Shown here: piece after piece, positions 8,360 to 16,266 of the stretch
Layout: each line of letters opens with the position of its first letter
How positions within the stretch are numbered: position 1 is the stretch's first letter
Source: Mycolicibacterium parafortuitum
GTDB lineage: Bacteria > Actinomycetota > Actinomycetes > Mycobacteriales > Mycobacteriaceae
Assembly: GCF_002086815.1 (NCBI RefSeq)
Contig: NZ_MVID01000037.1
Coordinates: forward strand, 1 to 54,159
DNA: 54,159 nucleotides
Reading direction: 5' to 3'
Position numbers and translations under genes: made by a program
Notes under the pieces: model-generated
The model's database searches: none
Seen by the model: only the letters and a program-made list of their open reading frames with translations
Told to the model about the DNA's origin: nothing

Positions 8360-10016
8360 CGCCGAGCCAGGTGTCGTAGGCGTAGAAGTTCACCATGCCG
8401 CGCGGCGCGTCGAGCCACCGCTCGATCTCGTGCACCCGGCTGGTCGCCGCCGCGTTGTAGCGCTCGGTGTAGAGCGGCAGCGTGGTGACCTCGTCGATCA
8501 GCGCGAACTGGGCGACCTTGTCGTAGGCGGCCTTGCGGTCGTCCTGCTCCAGCGCGGTGCGCCCGTCGGCCAGCCAGCCGTCGACCTGCGGGTCCTCCAG
8601 CTTCGGGCCGTTGATCGCGCCGCCGGTCTCGTAGATCTTCTCCAGCACCACGCCGATGTCGACGCCGCCGACCGCGCGCGGGAACGCCTCGTAGGCATTG
8701 GTCTCACGGACCACGTCGACGGTGCCCTCGTCGCGGAACTGCAGGTCGACCTCGACGCCGGCGTTGGTGCGCAGCTCGGCCTGGTAAGCCTCCAGCACGG
8801 TGGACAGCGGCGGCTTCGGCTCGGTCGCGATGACCCGGACGGTGAGACGGTGCCCGGCGGCGTTGGTGCGGTAGCCGTCGCTGTCGCGGCCGGTCCAGCC
8901 GGCCTCGTCGAGCAGCCTGTTGGCCTCCTCGATGTTGCCGCCGTAGGCGTTCTCGAACTTGGCGTCGTAGAACGGGCTCTGCGGCCCGACGATGCTCCAC
9001 GCGCGGTCCGAGCTGCCCTGCAGCACGGTGTCGATGATCGGGTTCAGGTCCACGGCCTCGCGCAGCGCACGCCGGACCCGCACATCCTTGGTGTTGTCGC
9101 CGGTGACGTTGAAGTACAGCGAGTACGGCGACACGTTGGACGGCTTCCACTCGAACTGGAAACCCTCGACACCGTCGAACTGGTCGATGTCTGCAGGCGC
9201 GACCTGTGCGATCGCATCGACCTCCCGCGAACTCAGCAGGCCCGCACGTACATTCGGCTCAGGGATGATCTTGACCACGATCTCGTCGAGGTAGGCCGGG
9301 CCGGCGTGCTTGGCCAGCGCCGACGGCCACGTGTAGTCGTCGTTGCGGGTGAACCGCAGCTCGGCGCCCTCGACCACCTCGCTCAAGACGAACGGCCCGG
9401 TGCCGGCGATGCCGACACCGCCTGCGGCGGCGTCCGGGTTCTGCAGCGACTTCGGCGAGATCTGCGCGCCCTGGATCGAGGCCAACGTGTTCAGCCAGTT
9501 CGCGGTCGGCTCGGACAGCACGGTGCGCACCGTGTACTCGTCGACGACCTCGGTGGCCACCAGGTTCTGGAAGGTGCTCTTCGCCGTCGACGGCGCGTAC
9601 TCCTTCTCGGTGGTGATCTTGTCGAAGTTCGCCTTCACCGCCGCGGCGTTGAACGGCTCACCGTCGTGGAATTTCACGTCCTTGCGCAGCGTGAACGTGT
9701 AGACCAGCCCGTCGGGCGAGCGGTCCCACTTCTCGGCCAGCCACGGGTGGATCGACTCGTCGTAGTCGATCGCGACGAGGCTGTCGAACGCGTTGCGCAG
9801 CACCTGCACCTCGACGCAGCAGCCGCGCACGTGCGGGTTCAGCCCCTCTTCGGGGTACTCGCCCTGCGCGACGGTCAGGGTGCCGCCGTGCACCGGCTCA
9901 CCGTTTCCGCCGCCACTCGTCGTTTCGCTGCCGCACGCGGTCAGCGCCAGCAGCGCGGCCACGGCGAGCACGACCCAGCGCAACACCGGGTTCACGGGGG
10001 TTCTCCAACGGGACAT
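8343..10016 (-). CDS. ABC transporter substrate-binding lipoprotein (peptide/nickel family)
   Basis: A lipoprotein of about 557 aa from the SBP family 5 (oligopeptide/dipeptide/nickel binding). The start MSRWRTPVNPVLRW at 10016 gives a normal signal peptide ending in lipobox LTAC; upstream in-frame ATGs exist at 10028 and 10127. Family blocks include GLVYTFTLRKDVKFHDGEPF near residue 100, preceded by the partial-charge region MHPWLAEKW-like IHPWLAEKWDRS. It should deliver its ligand to the two permeases encoded upstream. A 138-nt gap with two strong hairpins precedes the gene, which is unusual in this otherwise overlapping unit and may raise its expression. Confidence 0.9.
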   Translation of the reverse strand: MSRWRTPVNPVLRWVVLAVAALLALTACGSETTSGGGNGEPVHGGTLTVAQGEYPEEGLNPHVRGCCVEVQVLRNAFDSLVAIDYDESIHPWLAEKWDRSPDGLVYTFTLRKDVKFHDGEPFNAAAVKANFDKITTEKEYAPSTAKSTFQNLVATEVVDEYTVRTVLSEPTANWLNTLASIQGAQISPKSLQNPDAAAGGVGIAGTGPFVLSEVVEGAELRFTRNDDYTWPSALAKHAGPAYLDEIVVKIIPEPNVRAGLLSSREVDAIAQVAPADIDQFDGVEGFQFEWKPSNVSPYSLYFNVTGDNTKDVRVRRALREAVDLNPIIDTVLQGSSDRAWSIVGPQSPFYDAKFENAYGGNIEEANRLLDEAGWTGRDSDGYRTNAAGHRLTVRVIATEPKPPLSTVLEAYQAELRTNAGVEVDLQFRDEGTVDVVRETNAYEAFPRAVGGVDIGVVLEKIYETGGAINGPKLEDPQVDGWLADGRTALEQDDRKAAYDKVAQFALIDEVTTLPLYTERYNAAATSRVHEIERWLDAPRGMVNFYAYDTWLGDDTAS

Positions 10017-10042
10017 GTCCAGTTCCATTTCTGAAGGGGGCA

Positions 10043-10055
10043 GCACACCGTGTGC
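10043..10055 (-). promoter_or_regulatory. 6-1-6 palindrome in the 5-prime leader of the binding-protein gene
   Basis: GCACAC-C-GTGTGC is a perfect palindrome 27 nt before the ATG at 10016. It may form an mRNA hairpin or an operator. No factor can be named. Confidence 0.45.
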
Positions 10056-10090
10056 CGCCGGGTGGTCGAAGGATTCTCGAAGGGGCTGAA

Positions 10091-10106
10091 TTGCGCTCAG
10101 GCGCAA
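10091..10106 (-). promoter_or_regulatory. 6-4-6 hairpin between ABC ATPase and binding-protein genes
   Basis: TTGCGC-TCAG-GCGCAA is a perfect stem with a four-base loop. It lies between the ATPase stop (10155) and the binding-protein start (10016). Intra-operon hairpins here commonly act as processing or stabilising elements that enrich the downstream binding-protein message (inference). Confidence 0.45.
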
Positions 10107-10154
10107 CAGGAACAGGAGTGCAGACAAGTCACTGGGGCCTCATCGTTCGCTCGC

Positions 10155-11807
10155 TCACAGTGTCGGCACCGCCTTGAGCAGGGCCTGCGTGTACGGGTCA
10201 CGCGGGGTGTCGAACACCTCGTCGGCGGTGCCCTCCTCGACGACGCGACCGCGGTGCATCACCAGCACCCGGTCGGCGACGTGGTGCACCACACCGATGT
10301 CATGGGAGATGAACAGCAGCGCGGTGTTTCGCGCGGCACGGATCTCCAGCAGCAGGTCGAGGATCTGCGTCTGGATGGACACGTCCAGCGCGGACACCGC
10401 CTCGTCGCAGACCAGCAGGTCCGGGTCCGAGCCGAGGGCCCGTGCGATCGACACCCGTTGGCGCTGACCACCGGACAGCGAGCGGGGATGCCGGTCGATG
10501 ACGCCGGCAGGCAGGTGTACCAGATCGAGAAGCTCGCGGATCCGGGCGTCGCGTTCGGCGCGGCCGTGGTGTCCGAGAGCGACTGTCTCGGCGATGATCT
10601 CGCGCACCGTGTAGCGCGGGTCGAATGAGCCGACGGAATCCTGCGCGACGAGTTGCACCGCGCCCAGGCGCGGCCCCTCGTGCCCGCGGCGGCCGGTCCA
10701 GCGCCGTCCGTCGATCTCGACGTGTCCGGCGTCGGGGGTGAGCAGCCCGGTCACGATCCGCGCGACGGTGGACTTGCCGGACCCGGATTCCCCGACCAGA
10801 CCGACGATCTCGGCGCGGCGGATGGCGAACGTCACGTCGGCGGCGGCGGTGAACACGCTGCGACGCCCCTGCCGGTAGAACTTGCCGACGCCGGCGATGT
10901 CGGCGACGACCTGCGGTCCTATCGGGACGGGTTGCGGCGCGGGCGCTTCCGGATCGCTGAGCCGGCGACCGCGGGTGTCGCGGCCGGGGACGGCGGCGAC
11001 CAGACGGCGGGTGTAGTCGTGCTGCGGATTCCCGATCACGTCGGCCACCTGGCCGCGTTCGACGACGCGGCCGTTGTGCATCACGATCACGTCGTCGGCG
11101 ACCCGCGACACCACGGCCAGGTCGTGGCTGATCAGCAGCACCGCGCGGCCGTCGTCGGCCAGGGTGCGCAGCAGCGCGAGGATGCGGGCCTGCACGGTCA
11201 CGTCCAGCGCGGTGGTCGGTTCGTCGGCGATCAGCACGTCGGGGTGCCCGGCCAGCGCCGACGCGATCAGCGCGCGCTGGCGCAGCCCGCCGGAGAGCTG
11301 ATGCGGATAGTTTTTGCGCCGGTACGGCGGGTCCGGGATGCCGACCGAGTCGAGCAGTTCCTCGACGGCGGCGACGCGTTCGCGGCGCGGCACCCGCAGC
11401 GCCTCGGCCACTTCGGCCTGCACGGTGCGCAGCGGGTCCAGCGAGGTGAGCGCGTCCTGCAGCACGAAACCGATCTGCGCGCCGCGCACCCTGCGCCAGT
11501 CCTTGTCCCGGTATCCGCGGGCGTCGGCGCCGTGGATGTCCAGGGTGGTGGCCTCGATGCGGCTTCCCGCGCCGGCCAGCCCGACCAGGGTGCGCGCGGT
11601 CACCGACTTGCCGGAGCCGGACTCACCGACGATCGCGAGCACGCGGCCACGGCGCAGGGTGAAGTCGACGTCGGACACCACCGGCAGCGCGGCGCCGTCG
11701 GCGGCGCGCACACTGTCGAACGACACGGTCAGGCCGGCGACCTCGACGAGGACGTCGCCGGTGCGGCCCCGCGGCGGGGTGACGATGTCGGAGGCGGCGA
11801 GGGTCAC
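10155..11807 (-). CDS. double-ATPase ABC transporter subunit (dipeptide/nickel type)
   Basis: A 550-aa cytosolic ATPase with two complete nucleotide-binding domains in one chain (DppD-DppF fusion). The first has Walker A GESGSGKS, signature LSGGLRQRALIASAL and Walker B VLIADEPTTALD. The second has GESGSGKS, LSGGQRQRVSIARALG and LLVCDEAVSALD. The GTG start at 11807 overlaps the permease stop by 4 nt (GTGA). The open frame extends to 12437, but that part is only the shadow of the permease. One polypeptide therefore supplies both ATP sites for the importer formed with the two permeases. Confidence 0.92.
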   Translation of the reverse strand: MTLAASDIVTPPRGRTGDVLVEVAGLTVSFDSVRAADGAALPVVSDVDFTLRRGRVLAIVGESGSGKSVTARTLVGLAGAGSRIEATTLDIHGADARGYRDKDWRRVRGAQIGFVLQDALTSLDPLRTVQAEVAEALRVPRRERVAAVEELLDSVGIPDPPYRRKNYPHQLSGGLRQRALIASALAGHPDVLIADEPTTALDVTVQARILALLRTLADDGRAVLLISHDLAVVSRVADDVIVMHNGRVVERGQVADVIGNPQHDYTRRLVAAVPGRDTRGRRLSDPEAPAPQPVPIGPQVVADIAGVGKFYRQGRRSVFTAAADVTFAIRRAEIVGLVGESGSGKSTVARIVTGLLTPDAGHVEIDGRRWTGRRGHEGPRLGAVQLVAQDSVGSFDPRYTVREIIAETVALGHHGRAERDARIRELLDLVHLPAGVIDRHPRSLSGGQRQRVSIARALGSDPDLLVCDEAVSALDVSIQTQILDLLLEIRAARNTALLFISHDIGVVHHVADRVLVMHRGRVVEEGTADEVFDTPRDPYTQALLKAVPTL

Positions 11808-12676
11808 GACTGTGCCCTCCGCTCGAAACGGCGCTGCAGGTTTCGTCCCGCGATCGACACGCTGACCACCGTGATGGTGATGAACAGACCCGGGAAGAAG
11901 CCGACCCACCAGGCGATGCGCAGATCCTGCCGGGCGTCGGAGAGCATCGAACCCCATTCCGGCAGCGGCGGAGTCGGCCCGAACCCGAGGAAGCTCAGCC
12001 CGGCCGCGCCGATGATCGCGGTCCCGATCCCGAGGGTGGCCAGCACCGGCACCGTGCCGAGCGCGTTGGGCAGCACGTGCCGGAACGTGCGCCGGGTCGC
12101 CGACGCTATCGCGAGCCGGGACTGTACGACGTAATCCGATTCGCGGACCCTCAGCGTCTCGGCGCGCACCACGCGGCCGTACCGGGGCGCCGACGCGATC
12201 GCGATGGCCGCGATGACGTTTCCGGTGCCGGGGCCGATCAGCGTGATCAGCATCAACGCGAACAGCAGATCGGGGAACGCGCCGACGGCGTCGAACACCC
12301 GCGAGATCGCCTCGTCGACGCGGCGGTGCGAGACTCCGGCGATCAGGCCGAGCAGCACACCGATCACCACCGCCAGCGCGGTGGAGGCCACCCCGATCAG
12401 GATCGAGTAGCGGGCCCCGTGCACCACCCGTGACCACACGTCGCGGCCCAGGTGGTCGGTGCCGAAGATGTGCTCGAAGCTGGGCGCGGCCAACGCGTTC
12501 GACATGTTGCTGGCCAGCGGGTCGCGCCCGGTGAACAGCCCGGGGAACAGCACCGCGATCACCAGCAGCGCCAGGATCGACGCGGCGATCAGCAGGGCGG
12601 TGTCGCGGAAACCGGCCAGACCCGAGGACAGCGAGCGGCCCGGGAATGCGGAAGTGGTTCTGGGAATCGAGGCCAT
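11804..12676 (-). CDS. ABC transporter permease (DppC/OppC type)
   Basis: A 290-aa inner-membrane permease. It begins MASIPRTTSAF, has an N-terminal membrane segment (LLIAASILALLVIAVLFPGL), then the DppC hallmark HIFGTDHLGRDVWSRVVHGAR near residues 75-95. Further membrane helices follow, with a cytoplasmic coupling region ETLRVRESDYVVQSRLAIAS. The ATG overlaps the TGA of the upstream permease (TGATG), implying tight coupling. It pairs with the DppB-type protein at 12676-13713. Confidence 0.92.
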   Translation of the reverse strand: MASIPRTTSAFPGRSLSSGLAGFRDTALLIAASILALLVIAVLFPGLFTGRDPLASNMSNALAAPSFEHIFGTDHLGRDVWSRVVHGARYSILIGVASTALAVVIGVLLGLIAGVSHRRVDEAISRVFDAVGAFPDLLFALMLITLIGPGTGNVIAAIAIASAPRYGRVVRAETLRVRESDYVVQSRLAIASATRRTFRHVLPNALGTVPVLATLGIGTAIIGAAGLSFLGFGPTPPLPEWGSMLSDARQDLRIAWWVGFFPGLFITITVVSVSIAGRNLQRRFERRAQS

Positions 12677-13713
12677 CAGCGCACCCTCAGTCTCGGGTCG
12701 ATCCACAGGTAGACGATGTCGACGACGGTGTTGACCGCGACGTACAGCGTGACGGCCAGCAGCGTGATGCCCAGCACCACCGGCACGTCCTGTCGGGTCA
12801 CCGCGACGACGGTGGCCTGCCCGATCCCGGGCCTGCCGAACACCTGCTCGACGATCACGGTGCCGGTGAGCATGCCGCCGACCGACCAGCCGGCCAGCGT
12901 GGCCGCCGGGATCAGCGCGTGGCGCAGCCCGTGCCGGATCTTGAGCTGCCACGGGGAGATACCGCGTGCCAAAGCGGTGACGGCATAGGGCTGTTCGAGG
13001 GATTTCTCGATCCCTTCGCGCAGCACCTGGGACAGCACCGCGGCCAGCGGCAGCCCGAGTGTCAGGCTGGGCAGGATCAGGTTCTCCAGCTTCGACCCGC
13101 CGACCACCGGTAGCAGCCCCAGCTGGAACGACAGCACGGTGATGAACACGATGCCGAGCCAGAAGGTCGGGATGGACGCGAAGGTGAGCTCGCCGAGGTA
13201 GGCGATCCGCGTCCCGATACCCTTGCGGCCCGCCGTGGTCACCGACAGCGCCAGCGCGACCACGACGGCGATCAGCGTTGCGGCACCGGTGAGTTGGGCA
13301 CTGGCGACCAACCGGTGGCTGAACAGGATGTCGGCGACCGGCACGCGCTGGACGTAGGACATGCCGAAGTCGCCCTGCACCAGCCGGGTCAGGAAGTCGA
13401 AGTACTGCACCAGCAGCGACTTGTCCAGGCCCCATTGCGCTTCGATGGTGGCCCGCAACTGCGGGGTGTCGAACTCACCCATCAGCAGCGTGACCGGATC
13501 GCCCGGGGACAGGTGCACCGCGACAAACGCCGTCGTGGCCGCCAGCCACAGCACCACCACCGCCGCGAACAGCTTCTCCGCGATGTAGCGGAGTTGGTAG
13601 GCGACACCGGCCCAGCGGCCGGCGTCGCGGGGCGGTGGGACGCGCGCGGCGTCCTGCGCCACCGCGGCGTCGGCGCCGGGCGGACTCGTGGGTGAGGTCT
13701 CGAGGACGGTCAT
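12676..13713 (-). CDS. ABC transporter permease (DppB/OppB type)
   Basis: A 345-aa permease. After a roughly 50-residue Ala/Pro-rich cytosolic leader comes the first membrane helix (LFAAVVVLWLAATTAFVAV) and the DppB signature LSPGDPVTLLMGEF. The EAA-loop region EQPYAVTALARGISPWQLKI precedes a terminal GIGQATVVAVTRQDVPVVLG block. The start ATG at 13713 overlaps the stop of a six-codon mini-ORF. The open frame upstream of this ATG is out of context and rejected. It forms the import channel with the DppC-type subunit. Confidence 0.9.
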   Translation of the reverse strand: MTVLETSPTSPPGADAAVAQDAARVPPPRDAGRWAGVAYQLRYIAEKLFAAVVVLWLAATTAFVAVHLSPGDPVTLLMGEFDTPQLRATIEAQWGLDKSLLVQYFDFLTRLVQGDFGMSYVQRVPVADILFSHRLVASAQLTGAATLIAVVVALALSVTTAGRKGIGTRIAYLGELTFASIPTFWLGIVFITVLSFQLGLLPVVGGSKLENLILPSLTLGLPLAAVLSQVLREGIEKSLEQPYAVTALARGISPWQLKIRHGLRHALIPAATLAGWSVGGMLTGTVIVEQVFGRPGIGQATVVAVTRQDVPVVLGITLLAVTLYVAVNTVVDIVYLWIDPRLRVR

Positions 13714-13733
13714 CAGACGGTGTGCGTCGGCAT
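13713..13733 (-). other. six-codon mini-ORF bridging two genes by TGATG overlaps
   Basis: Reading the minus strand, the stop TGA of the LLM gene (13735-13733) overlaps an ATG (13733-13731). That ATG opens five further codons (MPTHTV in total) ending in a TGA (13715-13713), which itself overlaps the ATG of the permease (13713-13711). Termination-reinitiation could thus be passed from the LLM gene to the permease with no untranslated gap. The arrangement may be chance; nothing supports a function for the peptide itself. Confidence 0.35.
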
Positions 13734-15133
13734 CAGCCGAACGCTGCCTCCTGCCGTACCTTTCCCGTCCCACCCGCGGAGTGGATCCGCTTGACCGGCA
13801 CATGGTCCTCGAAGCCGTCGGCCGGGCGCTCCAGGCCGAGGGTGTCGCGCAGCGTCGTGCCCGGGTACTCGGTGCGGAACAGACCCTTGCGCTGCAGCAG
13901 CGGCACCACGTGGTCGACGAATTCGACTGCGACGTCGGGGAGTTGGGCGGACATGACGTTGAAGCCGTCGGCGGCACCGGCCTGCACCCAGGTCTCGATC
14001 TGGTCGGCGACCTGCTCGGGGGTACCGATCGCGGTGACGTGGGTCAGGCCGCCGCCCTGGCGGGCCAGGATCTGGCGCACCGTGAACTTCTCCCGGCGGG
14101 CGGTGCTGATCAGCGCCGCGAAATGCCCGCCCTGCGCGCCGAGTTCACCGTCGGCGGGTACCAGGTCCCAGGGCAGTTCCTTGTCCAGCTCCAGTGCCTC
14201 GACCGGGACACCGACCTGCAGCGCCAGTGCGTTGATCGCGAAGCGCTCGGTGTGCAGTTCGCGCAGTTCGATCTCCCGCTTGCGGGCTTCGGCTTCGGTG
14301 GGCGCGACGAGGGTGATCAGGCCGGGCAACACCCGGACGGTGTCGGGATCCCGGCCCCAGTCCGCGGCACGGTCGCGGACGGTGTTGCGGAACGCGATCG
14401 CGCCCTCGATGGTCGGCTGCACGGTGTAGACGGCGTCGGCGAACCGGGACGCCAGCCCGATGCCGTCCGGGGAGGATCCGGCCTGCACCAGCACGGGATG
14501 TCCCTGTGGGGAACGCGGAAGCGGCAGCGGCCCAGCGGTGTTGACGTACTCACCGACATAGTCGACAGCCCGGATCCGCGCCTCGTCGACGTAGGTTCCG
14601 GTCTCGCGGTCGGCCACCCACGCGTCGTCGGCCCAGCCGTCCCACAAGGCGATGACGGCCTCGACGAATTCGTGGGCCCGCTGGTAGCGGGTGTCGTGGT
14701 CAAGCCCGTGCTCGCGGCCGAAGTTGCGGGCGACGTCGTCGCCGTTGGTGGCCACGATGTTCCACGCGGCGCGGCCGTTGGAGATGTGATCGAGGGTGGA
14801 GATCCGCCGGGCCAGGTTGTACGCGGAGTTGTACGAGCTCGATCCGGTCGCGACCAACCCGATGTGGCTGGTGTGCTGCGCGACGGCGGCGAACGCCAGC
14901 GTCGGGTCCAGGCCGCGGAACGGCCGGTACTCGCCGCGGTAGCGCCACACCGGGGTGTCGGCCAGGAACACCGCGTCGAACTTGCCGCGTTCGGCGACCT
15001 TCGCGCACTCGATGTAGTGCTCGAGGCTGCTGTACTGGCGGGCGTCGCCACTGCCGGCGCGCCAGGCGCCGGGAAAGACTCCGCCGGGAATCAGGTTGAG
15101 GTTCAGGGTGATCGAGTCATGCGGGAATGTCAT
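13733..15133 (-). CDS. LLM-class flavin monooxygenase (NtaA/SnaA/DszA type)
   Basis: A 466-aa monooxygenase starting MTFPHDSITLNLNLIPGG at 15133, where AGAGG is well placed; an ATG at 15157 would add 8 residues and place the start inside tandem repeats. It has ECAKVAERGKFDAVFLADTP, HTSHIGLVATGSSSYNSAYN, NGRAAWNIVATNG and a C-terminal ETWVQAGAADGFNVM, as in the NtaA/SnaA/DszA branch. It directly follows the rhodanese gene and is translationally coupled to the importer genes through the mini-ORF. The pairing with rhodanese favours a sulfur-containing substrate. Confidence 0.9.
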   Translation of the reverse strand: MTFPHDSITLNLNLIPGGVFPGAWRAGSGDARQYSSLEHYIECAKVAERGKFDAVFLADTPVWRYRGEYRPFRGLDPTLAFAAVAQHTSHIGLVATGSSSYNSAYNLARRISTLDHISNGRAAWNIVATNGDDVARNFGREHGLDHDTRYQRAHEFVEAVIALWDGWADDAWVADRETGTYVDEARIRAVDYVGEYVNTAGPLPLPRSPQGHPVLVQAGSSPDGIGLASRFADAVYTVQPTIEGAIAFRNTVRDRAADWGRDPDTVRVLPGLITLVAPTEAEARKREIELRELHTERFAINALALQVGVPVEALELDKELPWDLVPADGELGAQGGHFAALISTARREKFTVRQILARQGGGLTHVTAIGTPEQVADQIETWVQAGAADGFNVMSAQLPDVAVEFVDHVVPLLQRKGLFRTEYPGTTLRDTLGLERPADGFEDHVPVKRIHSAGGTGKVRQEAAFG

Positions 15134-15156
15134 GTCGTACCTCTTCTGTGAAGTCA

Positions 15157-15189
15157 CTTCGCCACTACTTCGCTACTGCTTTGCTACTA
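15157..15189. repeat. three tandem 11-bp repeats
   Basis: CTTCGCCACTA, CTTCGCTACTG and CTTTGCTACTA follow each other without spacing, differing at one to three positions. The last copy includes the stop codon of the rhodanese gene, and the array ends 24 nt before the LLM start. This could be a slippage-generated repeat or a direct-repeat protein site; MocR regulators prefer direct repeats. Confidence 0.7.
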
Positions 15190-16044
15190 CTTTTCGACCG
15201 GGAAGCCGACGATGCTTCCCCATTCGGTCCAGGAGCCGTCGTAGACGCGCACGTTGTCGTAGCCGAGCACCTCCGACAACGCGATCCAGCCCAGCGTGGA
15301 CCGGTGCGACAGGCGGCAGTAGTTGACGACCACCGCCTTGTCGGCCAAGGACCCTGCGCCGGCGAGCTTTTCGTCGACGATGCGTTGCAGCTCGGCGCGG
15401 TCACGCAGCCGGCCGTGCTCGTCGAGCAGGTCCCGGAAGAACAGGTGCTTCGCCCCAGGGATGCGGCCGTGCCGCTCCGCCCCGTGGTCGATCGGCGCGT
15501 TCGGGCCGCTGACGCGGGCGCCGCGGTACTCCTCGGGGGTGCGGTAGTCGAGCAGTACGACGTCGTCGCGGCCGAGCAGCGCGCGCACGTCGTCGCGGCC
15601 GATGCGCAGCCGCTCCTGCTCCTCGGTCGGTTCGGGCACCGGCAGCGGCGCGGTCGGCGCCGTGCGCTCGACCGCGGTGCCGGTGCTCAGCCCGGCTGCG
15701 TGCCAGGCTTCCAGGCCGCCGTCGAGGTAGCCGATGTCGGTATAGCCGCGCACTCGCAGCGTCCACAGCACGTACGCGGCGAACTGGGTCGGGTCACCGG
15801 CGAGCACGATCCGGGAACCCTGGCCGGCGCCGAGGTCGAACAGCCGCCGGGACAGTTCTTCTCCGGTGGCCAGTTCGCGTTCCAGCGGATGCCAGGCGAG
15901 GTCCTTCCAGTACACGGCGGCCGCGCCGGGGATCACGGGTTCGCCGGGGGTGTTGGCGTACACCTCGATCACCGCGAGGTCGGGGTCGTGCAGGCTCGCG
16001 CGGAGATCCTCGACGGAGACCACACTGGTGGTGATCAGGGTCAT
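15187..16044 (-). CDS. sulfurtransferase with tandem rhodanese domains (CysA2-like)
   Basis: A 285-aa two-domain rhodanese (thiosulfate sulfurtransferase family), which transfers sulfane sulfur to a thiophilic acceptor through a catalytic cysteine. The N-terminal domain is structural; the C-terminal domain carries VVNYCRLSHRST with Cys243. The active loop CRLSHRS resembles the CRIGERS type of actinobacterial CysA-like proteins. The ATG at 16044 has AAGGA upstream. It is the first gene of the minus-strand unit, preceded by tandem 15-bp repeats, and may handle sulfite or thiosulfate released by the monooxygenases (inference). Confidence 0.92.
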   Translation of the reverse strand: MTLITTSVVSVEDLRASLHDPDLAVIEVYANTPGEPVIPGAAAVYWKDLAWHPLERELATGEELSRRLFDLGAGQGSRIVLAGDPTQFAAYVLWTLRVRGYTDIGYLDGGLEAWHAAGLSTGTAVERTAPTAPLPVPEPTEEQERLRIGRDDVRALLGRDDVVLLDYRTPEEYRGARVSGPNAPIDHGAERHGRIPGAKHLFFRDLLDEHGRLRDRAELQRIVDEKLAGAGSLADKAVVVNYCRLSHRSTLGWIALSEVLGYDNVRVYDGSWTEWGSIVGFPVEK

Positions 16045-16053
16045 GTTCGTCCT

Positions 16054-16083
16054 TTTGTTACAAAGTGCTTTGATACAAAATGC
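16054..16083. promoter_or_regulatory. two tandem 15-bp repeats, candidate operator of the minus-strand unit
   Basis: TTTGTTACAAAGTGC (16054-16068) is followed directly by TTTGATACAAAATGC (16069-16083), identical at 13 of 15 positions. Each half is itself near-palindromic (TTTG...CAAA). They lie 10-39 nt before the rhodanese ATG on the minus strand, overlapping the ribosome-site end of the leader. This is the best candidate for the binding site of the MocR regulator encoded at the other end of the unit. Confidence 0.6.
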
Positions 16084-16218
16084 GTTGAGGTGCAAGCACA
16101 TTAAATGGGCTGCTCAGCACGAAGTCCATAATTTCTCTTGCCGCGAGAATAATTACGGCCGCGAGATATCCGAGGGTTTTCCTCAGCCGTAGTTTTACCC
16201 ACGGCACCGCTGTATCCC

Positions 16219-16234
16219 TATGTTATGAAACATA
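16219..16234. promoter_or_regulatory. 6-4-6 palindrome in the divergent promoter region
   Basis: TATGTT-ATGA-AACATA is a perfect palindrome 33 nt before the ATG at 16267. It lies in a clearly AT-richer stretch between the two rhodanese genes (16045-16266), where both divergent promoters must be. It could be an operator; the TATGTT half could also serve as a -10 element. Confidence 0.45.
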
Positions 16235-16266
16235 TTCCGTGAACCAACGACACAAGGGAGCACACC

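Noticed and set aside
8211..10034. 607-codon plus-strand open frame opposite the binding-protein gene
   Set aside because: It is antisense to a well-recognised SBP gene and shows only composition-driven Arg/Gly/Val-rich sequence. Long shadow frames are expected in this GC-rich DNA.
11808..12437. Upstream extension of the ABC ATPase frame
   Set aside because: The GTG at 11807 overlaps the permease stop exactly as GTGA. The extension is out-of-frame permease sequence.
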